Made by a program: the position numbers and the translations under genes | Origin: Leptobrachium leishanense | Lineage: Eukaryota > Chordata > Amphibia > Anura > Megophryidae | Length of the DNA: 64,000 nt | Direction: 5' to 3' | NCBI GenBank assembly: GCA_009667805.1 | Contig: CM019063.1 | Location: 57,892,881-57,956,880, forward strand | Notes under the pieces: model-generated | What the model saw: the letters and a program-made list of their open reading frames with translations, nothing else | Told to the model about the DNA's origin: nothing | Database searches by the model: none | Part shown: positions 49,174 to 59,700 of the stretch, piece after piece | How positions within the stretch are numbered: position 1 is the first letter of the stretch | Layout: each line of letters begins with the position of its first letter

Positions 49174-51158
49174 ATGGCTGCTGGACCAGAGATGGACGTG
49201 GAGAGGCTGATAAGCGCTGTGGGGGAGCATCCAGGGATCTGGGATACGGCCTGCGAGCGTTATAAGGACAAGGGGAGGAAGGCGAGCGCATGGGTCGAGG
49301 TGTCCCGTCAGGTGTACCCGGAGTACGATACCTGGTCCGAGAAGGAGCAGCACATACAGAGTGAGTATAATATTATTTAATTCATAATCCCATAAATGTA
49401 AATCACAAAAATGATAATAAACAAACAAATGAAATCATTGATGTGAAACTCAAATGCTCCCCAGCTGCCAGGGCACCTCACCTGCATCACTGATGAAATA
49501 ATTAGATAGAGCATCGCGATACCTGTTGCTGTATCTATTCACAGCTATGATGTCATAGTTCACATCATCCTCAAGACCGACAACTGTGAGGGTATCGTCA
49601 AAATTAAAACCATCCCTGGCCCGCACATAATTATGTAGAATGCAACAGCATTTCACTATGTCCACACAGAAGTCCACATTTACATCCAGCGGTCTATGTA
49701 GAATCCTCCACTTGTTGGTCAGTATGCCAAAGGTACACTCCACATACCGTCTCGCCCGCGACAGCCTATAATTAAACACCCGCTTCTTCACAGTCAGGTG
49801 TGTCCCAGAGTAGGGCCGTAGGAGGTGTGTGGATAGGCCGAATGCTTCGTCACCCACGAAGGCATAGGGGACTGCCACGTCACTGCCAGGCAATGGTGCG
49901 GGTCTGGGGATGTTCAGGGTCCCACTCTCAATTTCATTCCACAGTGTGGAGTTCCTGAACAGTGTGGAGTCAGAGTCTTTGCCGTATGAACCGACATCCA
50001 CATACACGAAACTATAGTTGGCATCTGACACCGCCAGTAGGCCAATAGAAAAGTAATGTTTATAATTCTGATACAGTGAGCCACTGTGCGGTGGCTTCAC
50101 TATGCGGACATGTTTGCCATCCACGGCTCCCAGGCAGTTTGGAAAGTTGGCTCTCTCCCAGAATCCTGCTGCAATTTCCAGACATGCCGTATGTGTCGGT
50201 CTTGGCAAACATTCGCCCTTCATGGTCTCCCATATGGTTTGGCACACCTTGCGGACGATCTCACCAGCTGTTGATCTGCCAACGCGGAAGCTATAATGCA
50301 GATCCTTCAAACTGCACCCACTACCGAGATACCTAGAAGACAAAACAAAACTGTTTGAATATGATCACATACCATGAACACAAGCTAATGTCACTCTCAT
50401 CATGTTTTTCAGCACAAGAGGCGATGAACAAATGGCGCACAGTACGCGACAACTACATGCGCGTCCAGAAGAAGCAGGCCATGGCTGCGCGCTCTGGAGC
50501 TGGTGCAAAAAAGGTCCGTGGCTACATTTATGCAGAGCAGCTATCGTTCCTCCGCAGGACCCAGGAGCCGCGCAGGAGTGTCAGCAGCATGGACCAGCCA
50601 TCGACCTCCGGCACCCAGGCACAACAAATGGTGCCAGGAGATTCTGCCAGCTGCCAGGAGGAGGAGAACCAGGGTGGTGCTGAGTCGCAGATGGAGGAGG
50701 ATTTGGCGACACCACAGGTGGCAGGTACCGCGACAACGGTCAGCACCAGACCTGGCCAGAAGAGAAGGGCACAGGCTGCAGACCTGGAGCAGGCCATGGT
50801 CACGTTCATGGAGGCACAGACCACCCATGCACACCAACGCTGCATGCTTGCGGACTCCGTGGACATGTCGTTCTCCAATGCATGTACGCTCCTCCTGAAC
50901 AGGATGAGCGAGGCAGAGAAAATGGAGTATCGCCACAGATCTCTCGCAATATTGGAGGACATCCTTTCACGTCCCCATCACGCAGCCGCCTACCATGCTG
51001 TGCCACAATCCGCCAGTGGATCTTCCGTCTCCAGTGAGGTGCTGTCCACCCACCCAGCCATGCCCCCTGGAGCCAGGCCACACACGGAGTCGGGGTCCAG
51101 CTGTAGCCACACCACCGGCCCTCATGACCCAGATGCTCCGCGGTATCAGCAACTTTGA
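49174..51158 (+). CDS. Harbinger accessory MADF/Myb-like DNA-binding protein, 2 exons, 310 aa
   Basis: Exon 1 (49174-49360) and exon 2 (50413-51158) join in phase across a GT-AG intron. The MADF domain spans the junction: MDVERLISAVGEHPGIWD, RKASAWVEVSRQV, then EAMNKWRTVRDNYMRVQKK. The middle is low-complexity and Ser/Gln/Glu-rich; a C-terminal helical part (about 200-260, with DSVDMSFSNACTLLLNRMSE) resembles a BESS-like or dimerisation region. In characterised Harbinger elements the partner protein carries the transposase into the nucleus and to the terminal repeats; that role is inferred here. Its intron contains the transposase's catalytic exon antisense. Confidence 0.87.
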
Positions 51159-51756
51159 TACATGACCTAAATATGTTTTATTATTTGTTTGTTATGTGTT
51201 ATTGTTTTGATTTTGTATATATACTGACCTTCAGTTTACGAGTTGTAATATATGTCCATAATATATTACAGTTTCTTTTCATATTATAGTATTATTTATC
51301 AACATTGTTGTCGGAGTCATTTATGATTATGTACGTGTGATGTGATGCCCGTGTGTGTGTGTGTGTGCATGTAACAGTGGGCATGTGACTACAGACATGA
51401 TGCACTCATGTCAGGTGACTGGCAGCGATGTCATGTATACAGGTGTGTGACAGTACGTACCTCAAAGTGATGACTATCATCTCCTCCGGTGGTATGGCGG
51501 GCCGCATGTTGGTGTCCCTCTTGGTCAGTGGCTCCCGTACCCGCGACAACAGTTCATCAAAGGAGGCGATGGACATCCGCATGTAGTTGAAGAACTTCGC
51601 GGGGTCCCTCTCTCGCAGTGGCCTGTACAGCGTCACAAAGTGTCCATGCGTGGGTCTGGCAGCGTTGATTTCATGAACCCAGGTTCGCCGCTTTCTCTTC
51701 CTCTTTAGGTACAGGTACCCCATCACACCAAACACAAAGACGTGTGCAGGATCCAT
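49450..51756 (-). CDS. Harbinger DDE transposase (HARBI1-like), 2 exons, 392 aa
   Basis: Exon 1 is 51756-51461 and exon 2 is 50332-49450; the GT-AG junction completes an Arg codon. Exon 1 (MDPAHVFVFGVMGYLYLKRK..., then FDELLSRVREPLTKRDTNMR) is the N-terminal helical part. Exon 2 has an HTH-like stretch (SLKDLHYSFRVGRSTAGEIV) and the DDE_4 nuclease: D170 in GAVDGKHV, D260 in VGDEAFGL and E297 in RRYVECTFGIL are the likely catalytic triad. It ends CCCILHNYVRARDG...VPWQLGSI. The length fits the family (about 350-400 aa) and no stop or frameshift is present. The intron (50333-51460) contains the main exon of the element's other gene on the opposite strand. Confidence 0.92.
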
Positions 51757-52018
51757 CTTTGAAAAACGCCACCATCCCCGAAACGCTTTTTATAACCCTT
51801 GCCCTTATTTTTTCATTTTTCAAGTGATTAGATTCATCTGATTTTTACTCTTTTTTCACCCCACCGTCATGGAATACGTCCAGAATTGAGCATCGTCCGA
51901 CCACTCAAGCGCATTCCGTGAAAAAATGCGTGCGCACGCATCGACGTACATTTCGACGGTGGCCGCAGAAAATGCGCTCATCTGTCCCTAGCCTAAATGC
52001 ATGTGATTTGCCAACTAA

Positions 52019-52435
52019 GGCTAGGGTCAGACGAAAGCATTTTTCCCTGCGAACGTGAAAAAGTGCGTCTGAACGCATTGACGTATTTTTTCACGGAATG
52101 CGCAAAAACGGTCAGACGACGCGCATTTTCGGGCGTGATTTTGTACGGATTGTCAATAAAACTCTTTTTGCGTCTGGACGTTATGTAGGCTGGACATTAG
52201 CAGCGTCTGACATCTCCTAATCACGCAAACATGCCGCTATGCCGCAGCTGCGCACTCAGTACGTCAGTACTAGCGGTTCAGCATTCTCAAAAAAATGCGT
52301 TCAAATTCCACTTGCGTTGCATGGCCGGACTTTTGTGCGGCCGTACATTGTATATTGCCCGTCATCTGCTGCTAGTGCGGCCGTAATTATGTGCGCCAGA
52401 ACGCACGTTAAAATTGCGCTGGTCTGACCCCAGCC
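52019..52435. mobile_element. PIF/Harbinger-type MITE, copy 4, 25 bp from the autonomous element
   Basis: Ends GGCTAGGGTCAGAC and GTCTGACCCCAGCC, with TAA at 52016-52018 and TTA at 52436-52438. Its left end is 25 bp from the right end of the autonomous Harbinger. Confidence 0.88.
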
Positions 52436-52499
52436 TTAGTCCCAGTGCAAGTCCTGTTTCTGCATTTGCACATCACTAATAATGAACGGCACAGTGCAG

Positions 52500-53160
52500 G
52501 AGTCACACAGGGATTTAGCTAGCAAGTTAATAGCTTGGGTTTAAGTGAGGAAGGAGAAGTCTGCAGACTCTGGAAAATAATGGATAGGGACGAAAATGCT
52601 TGTATTAACAGGCTGAGCTGATTTAGGTTAAGTTTAAAAACTAAAGCGCTGTCATGAGCATCCCCTCCACGGAGTCCATAGGACTTCATGGAGGCTTCTC
52701 CTGCCGGGTCACATGACCAGCAGAATCTATCCTCTCGCGAGATCCTGCAGGTCGGTAAATTGATCACGGAGGGAGACTGGGGACTTTTTTTCCTCGCCGC
52801 AGGATGGGAGGTAAATATTAGATTTTTGGGAGTGTTTACAGCGGCGGAATCCGTTAGCTATAGCTTAGAGCTGTAGCAAACCTTTTTAGTTTCTGACAAT
52901 GTTAATAATTAGCGCTAGGACTTTGTGATCCTAACGCTAATTACTCTCTGCGCTCCCATGTTACTTATAGGGAGAGCAAAGTACAGTGAGCTCGTGCTAA
53001 AAAGTGCTAATACTGATTAGCTACTGGATTTTTTTAACCCGTTAGCGATCGGGAGGTGATCTTTGCGTCACAATATCACCTCAATTACCCTAGCACTAAA
53101 TGGTAATTACCGTAACGCTCATTTATGTGAGAGCTAGCGTGAAGGAGGTGATTATAATAC
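52500..53160. repeat. Interspersed repeat of unknown class, copy 2
   Basis: Shares GCGAGATCCTGCAGGT, the hairpin TTAGCGCTAGGACTTTGTGA followed by TCCTAACGCTAATTA, and TACAGTGAGCTCG with 56770-57165, and several blocks with 8240-8650. Confidence 0.55.
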
Positions 53161-53695
53161 TCTGCGGGCACCATGTTTCATAATCACAAGAAGAAAGGCG
53201 GGTTTCAATTTCGTTTTAATTTACAAAAATATAAATTCTATAAAGATCCTGCAAAAAGGCCGTGTACATTTCTAATATATTAAATCGCATTATATGCAAA
53301 AAATACAAAATATCCATAATATGTCAATGGTGGCATCTCTACATACAGGAATGTTTTAAGGGGTATGTGGTTTGCCATGAAGTCTAGTGTATTAACTCAC
53401 TTGTAGCAGCTGCTGGGAAAGGCTATATTCTAGCTTGATGATAAATAAATACCAACAGCATATATGTTCAGTCCTTTTCACAAGCTGCTGGGGATTTCTG
53501 TGATGGCATACATCACACTCGTGCCTAATAACGTGCTGCAAAGATCTGTATTAAATATGGCAGGACTGGAATATTAGAATATTTGCTTAAACCTGGAATG
53601 AAAATAGAAATATAAAAAAAAACAAAAAAAACACCAAGATTATTTTAACTCGAACTGTGAAAATATTAAGAATTTCTCAATTAACAGAAAGGTAG
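53161..53695 (-). other. Probable RAD1 3' UTR and downstream sequence
   Basis: A+T-rich, unique-looking, directly downstream of the RAD1 stop. No repeat or other gene is evident. Confidence 0.45.
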
Positions 53696-55126
53696 CTATG
53701 TGTCCGCTCCTTCCACGTCTTCATCAGGGCAACAATAATATTCTACAAAGCAGATCTGGCCGTCTTCGTTCCGGATCATGTACTGAAGTGACAGGAACCC
53801 CCTGTTGTCCGTTCGGATGGATACTTTGCAGGATAAGGTGAGGGCCTTCGTGGACGGCTTCAGTAAAGATATTTTATACCTAGAAAAGAAGCAAAGAGAG
53901 CATTTGCAACAGACATAATAAGAATGTAGAGACTAGAGGTGCAGGTGGTTAGAATTCCCAAAGAAAGCTTGTCTGCATCAAACAGTTCTACACGTAATGC
54001 ACGCATTGTGTTGGCCGAATGCTGAAGATTGTCTCTGCATCCGGTGGAGCATCGAGCACATCCAACACAAGGAAAAAGGACACAGTGATATGAATGCAGG
54101 CATTCAGCCACATCTCTTCGCCAGACTGGAAATATACCAAGAACTCCAAAAATGCTTTACCTGTCTGAGAATGACTGGTTATGGTACACAATATTTTGAA
54201 TACTCCCTCACCATAACAGATATTTAAATTGGTGCAGTCCCTGAAACGATCAGTATTATGATTCGGTAATAGAGGTTTAGGTTCATGAGAGTTCGATTCT
54301 TCAAACTGAGGTATTGATGGGCTAAACACAACATGGCCATAAACACACCTTGCTTTGTAGCATCCGGTTTGTGCTTTTCAAACTGTATACATTGTGAACC
54401 TTTTCAGTATATATTTTACAAATGGAGGCGATTTCAAACATTATATATATAAAAATTATTTTACCAGGCAGGATATAGCATCAGGGGTGTGGAAATTGAA
54501 AAAAAAAAATCTACTTGTCCAGCGGACTAAGGCTAGGGTCAGACAAACGCATTTTTCGCGTTGTCCGTGAAAAAGTGCGTTCGAACGAATGGACGCATTT
54601 TTTCACGGAATACGCGATAGCGGTCATACGATGCGCATTTTCGTCCGTGATTTTGTACGGATCAATAAAACACTTTTTGTGTCTGGACGTTATGTTGGCC
54701 GGACATTAGCCGCGTCTGACGTCTCCTAATCACGCACACACGCCGCTAGCGGACGCAGCGCACTCTGTACGGCCGTACTAGCGGTTCTACGTTCTTGCAA
54801 AAATGCGTTCGTTTGCCACTTGCGTTGCGCTGCCGCACTTTTGTGCGGCCGTTCTTCGTATACTGCCCCGCATTGGATGTCATTTGTTGCTAGCACGGCC
54901 GTGATTTAGTGCTGCTAAACGCACGTTAATACTGCGTTAGTCTGACCTTAGCCTAAGTAGTAGTCCAATCTACTTGTCCCTCAGGACGATCAACTTGTTC
55001 TGATAATTTCAACAAAATAGTGTTTAAATAAAGGTCTTTATTCATAACAGCCTAGGGAGGCAGCGTCAGATACATGTGATGAATAAAGACCTTTATTTAA
55101 ACACTATTTTGTTGTGTGTATCTATG

Positions 55127-55179
<53 letters not shown>

Positions 55180-56669
55180 TTGCAGCCCTGTGTGTGTGTA
55201 TTTACATATATACACATGTATGTACCGTGTGTGTATACATACACATTGTAGGTATGTATACACACACATGGCTGCAATGTGTATGTATGTAAATACACAC
55301 GCAGGGCTGCAGTGTGTGTATACATATATATGTATATAAATGCATACATTACACACTGAGGGTTGCAGTGTGTGTATATATACACACACACACACACACA
55401 CACATTTCAGAATTCTGTATAGATACAAAAATTGCAGGTGCGTGTGTGTATACACACACACACACAGCTGCAATGTGTTTGTATATAAACAGTTCTGAAA
55501 TTATATATATACACACACACACACTTCAAAACTCAGTATGTATACACACACTTCAAAACTCAGTATGTATACACACACACACTGCAACCCTCAGTGTGTG
55601 TGCATTTACATACACACACATTGAAGCCCTCAGTGTGTGTATATACCTACATTGCAGCCCTCAGTGTATATAATTATACACACTGAGGGCTGCAATGTGT
55701 CATATATATATATATATATATATAATAATCAGCCCTGTGTGTGTGTATTTACATACATACATACACATTGTATGTATACACACAGGGATGCAATGTGTAT
55801 GTATACACACACAGGGCGCCAATGTATATGTATGTAAATACACACACAGGGCTGATAGATAGATATATCTAACACTGAGGGCAGCTGTGTGTGTGTATAT
55901 ATACACACACACACAGGCATGTTTCAGACCTCAGATCAGACATGGAGCGCTTTCGGACAGCGCCATCGGCATTCGGACAGGCCCCTGCAGTTTACTGCGT
56001 TTCGTACCTTCTACCGAGTGCCGTGGGCAAAGTCTTCCAGCGGCCGCTCGTTGCTAAGCCCCCAGCCGCGATCCCGCGAGATTGCTCCCAGCGCGATCTC
56101 ACGAACTCCGAGATCTCGCAAGATCGCAAGATCGCGCCTGGAGGCTTCCCACTGAGCGGCCGCTGGAAGACTTTGCACGCGGTGCTCGTTAGACGGTACG
56201 AAATGCGGTAAGCTGCTGGGGCCTGTCCGAATGCCGTTAGAGCGTTCGGACAGCCGCCCCAGCCCCTCAGATGCCTGCAAGCCAGCTCAATGCTGGCTTC
56301 CGGTATTGGGGGCGTCCCTGGAATTAAGTCCGCAGTCCGGCGGGCTTCTCGCCCGCCGGACTGCACCTCAAAAAAAACTACTCGCCCGGATCTTCATGTC
56401 CCGGGTGTCGGGCGATACAATTCCCACACCCCTGAGCATATATAATCAGCATTTTAGATGTGGTCGACAGTGATTTTTTAAATGTATGAATCCTCCCTCA
56501 CAGTAACGGTGAATAAGAGACAGGAGATTGGTGTTGTTTCAGTTACCTATTAGTCTGCGTTTCGGTACACTGGAAAGCTTCTATAAGATCGGAGTCCTTG
56601 GGGTAGTCTAGATGTGCGCTTCCTGCATTGCCAAACGTGGACAACCTATATTACAAGAGACAGAGTAGA

Positions 56670-56709
<40 letters not shown>

Positions 56710-59700
56710 CATACATACACACTCTAAATATACAAGAATATAATGTGACATGAACAGCACCAATTACAGCTTTGCCGCTCGCGAGATCCTGCAGGTCCGT
56801 AGAGTGAGACTGGGGACTCCCACCCCCCCAGTCTCACTCTGCTCCCAGAGGGCAGAAGCAGCGGATCGGGCCACCGTTCTTGCAGTGCGATGAGAGGTGA
56901 GCATTTGATTTTTTGGGGAGGTTCTGGCTGCTGCTAACATATTCCCCAGAAGCTCTAAGCTGTAGCAATCTTTTTTAGTTAGCGGCAACTGTAATTAGCG
57001 TTAGGACTTTGTGATCTTAACGCTAATTACTCTCTGCTTAATCTTTACACTCCATTGTAAGCAAAGGGAGCGCAATGTACAGTTAGCTCGAGCTAAAGAA
57101 TGCTAATACCGATTCGCTAACAGGTTTTTTAACCTGCCCTAGGCAGGCACAATTAACCACTTTTGTGGAAGCTGGAGGTCCTTATTTTATATATAAAATT
57201 TATACCTTTTTTTAATTCTCTTACAGTTATCATCTTTCTCTCATTTTCATGGATTTCTGTCTGGAGACCCATTTAGTAGCAGGGCTGGAGGAGGAGGTGT
57301 AATATTTTGTTGTACGATACCTTCCACTTTGTGGTCAGGCTACACTTTTCAGTTTTGGGGGGGTTTATGTTTGCAGTATTACCCCTTGTTAGTTGCTTTT
57401 GTCAAGGATTTACAAATACTTCTTGTTTTGTTGGGTTGATGTTTACGGTATGACCCACCTGAAGAAAGGTTTTTCGGGTGACATGGTGATTTGCAGGAAG
57501 TCGCTAGTCATGTCCAGTTCTGAAAACGCTTCTCTGAGGCCCTCTGACTGCAGGATTATTTTATTGATGACATTAGTGCTACAGAAATCGAAATCCAGAG
57601 TCTCTTCTGGCTCCTGGGTGTTAATTTTACAGACGGTCACCACACCTCCTTCTTCTAAAAACAGGGTGAGTGGGTGGCCATATCCCTGATAACACATCTT
57701 CAAGGCAGTTGATGTACCTAAAGAAGGAAATAAAATAAAAATTCAATAAAGTGAAAGACAGCAATGGTCAGCATCTTTGTAGGTGTGGGTATGCAAATGA
57801 TTTATAAACAACTAGACGGTCATCTCCTCTTAAAGGGACACTTTAGGCACCATGACTGCTCAAATAGGATATCCTAGGGCAGCGTTTCCCAACCCTGGTC
57901 CTCAGGTCCTCCTAACAGAGCAGATTTTAAGGATTCCCTTGGGAAAATGCAGACGGAATCCTGCAATCACTTAGCAGCAAATCCTATCACCTGTGCTGTG
58001 CTTCACATATCCTGCAAACCTGGTCTGTTAGGAGGACCCGGGGATCGGGAAACACTATCCTAGAGTAATATCAACATCTCCTGGATGCCAGAGGAAAGAA
58101 CGGGGCAGAAAAGTTGCCACGTGAAAAGGTTTCCCCTCATTAAAAGAACATGGAACAATTGAATAATTTCTACAGTGAAACTTTGCACCATACCAGCATC
58201 CTTTAAGGACACCAGTACAGCGCTAAAAATCGATGCTGGTGTCAGTAATCAGGGTGACATCTGTGCTTGGTTTGGGGGTTAGGGTTATGAGTATAGTGAG
58301 TGCCAAAAGAAGGATCATAATCTGTTGCATAAAGATGAAGAGCAAATGGAGCAAAATCTGTTGGTAAGGAACGTAACCCTAAACCTGGCTTCAATTTAGA
58401 ACCATACTGACACCAGTAAAAGCTAGTATGTTGCAGAGTTAAAAACAAAAAGTACCAATTGTCAGTGTGAAATATATATATTTTTCTTTTTTAAAAACGC
58501 GTTTTAAAGATGAGGCAACGTTGTCGCATGGCAACTTTTCCTCCACATCGTCATAGGAGTAAACTTTCAGGTGGTTGCGGTGGCTGGTTTTCTTTCCCTT
58601 TACACCTGGTCCTGATTGCTGTCATAGTGCTTGAAAGCCAAGGTCTAACCTGCACCTTAAAGGCTGTCAATCAGCGGGCACATTACAAGTTTCCTGGATT
58701 CCATACCATATATGTATAAGTGACTGTAACTCTGGCCACTAAGACAAATTGTGCAACACACCAACAAAGCAGATCGATAGGGGATTCAGATTATACAGTA
58801 TCAGCTAATGGGTCAATGTTTGCCGGACAAATGAAGAGCACTCCAACCTTTAACAGATGTATACATATTCTAGATAGGGGGAGTTGGAAAGGGCTACAGT
58901 GACCCACACAGTATACTGGTTAGCAGATGGTAACAGATAAACACAGACAATAACAATATTCATGCATAGCACAGATGACACAAACACCTGCACCTAGAAT
59001 TGTAGGTACAGGGTGACTTCAACAGGGCAGGGAAACAATATAGAACATCAGGCCTGCACCTCCCAAATGAGTCTCTAGGTCCATGTGCCCCAAGTTCAAA
59101 GTGACTCTCATCACACACCCTGGGTCTTTAGAAAGAAAAAAAAAAAACATAGCCGGTCCAAACGTGACTGAGGGTTATATTGGCATGAGGTTCTGTGTGT
59201 GCAAGTATGAATTGGATTGACCTACACACTCCTTCCCATTTCCCACTGTACCCACGGCCAACAGCACATTCTCTCGTCCAATGCTTAGTGCATTATTTAT
59301 AAAGTCATCCTTCGACCTGCGTACCGCCTCCTGCAGAAAGGCCTGTATGATTTGCACGTGAAGGCTGTGATTAACTCGTCAGCGCCAGTTCTTCATCAAT
59401 AAAATCAATTCTGGAAGACATCTCCAATAAAAGACTTACCTGGTGCTGCACTTGTACCAAATATAGACAAACAGTCCAGCAGGACGGTGAGGTTGATACG
59501 GAACATTACCGACTCCTCAGAAATGTTGAATTCCTGGAAGATCCCGGCCTGTGCAACACATGAAGACATAAAGACAGAGAAGATTAAACTCCAGGCACAA
59601 ATAGACCGATCAGGACATTCCAAAAAAAAAAAAGTCACTGCATGGCCCTGCTTGGGAAAACCATCCCCTCCAATGTAACGGACATGCTGGCTTCATTGCC

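Larger units (their letters stand above)
48852..51993. mobile_element. Autonomous PIF/Harbinger transposon, 3.1 kb, both genes intact
   Basis: Ends GGCTAGGGTCAGAGTGGGG and ATCTGTCCCTAGCC are inverted repeats, flanked by TAA on both sides (48849-48851 and 51994-51996). It encodes a DDE transposase on the minus strand and a MADF-type DNA-binding protein on the plus strand. The two proteins are the standard Harbinger set. The MITEs at 59, 27248, 28237, 52019 and 54531 share its terminal repeats. Confidence 0.93.
54482..56436. mobile_element. 2-kb element with 5-bp target duplication (possibly hAT5-like), composite
   Basis: CAGGGGTGTGGAAATTG at the left and CAATTCCCACACCCCTG at the right are inverted repeats, each directly flanked by AGCAT. 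Inside are a Harbinger MITE (54531-54953), a hairpin (55014-55120), long CA/TA microsatellites and a CpG-rich block (55930-56360) with an internal inverted repeat (GTCTTCCAGCGGCCGCT against AGCGGCCGCTGGAAGAC). A related fragment is at 61743-61935. No transposase is seen. Confidence 0.65.

Noticed and set aside
50402..50962. Antisense and alternate-frame open readings over the MADF exon (93-144 codons)
   Set aside because: Shadows of the MADF coding frame caused by its GC-rich composition.
55076..55920. Frames with Tyr/His/Thr repeats
   Set aside because: Translations of CA/TA microsatellites.
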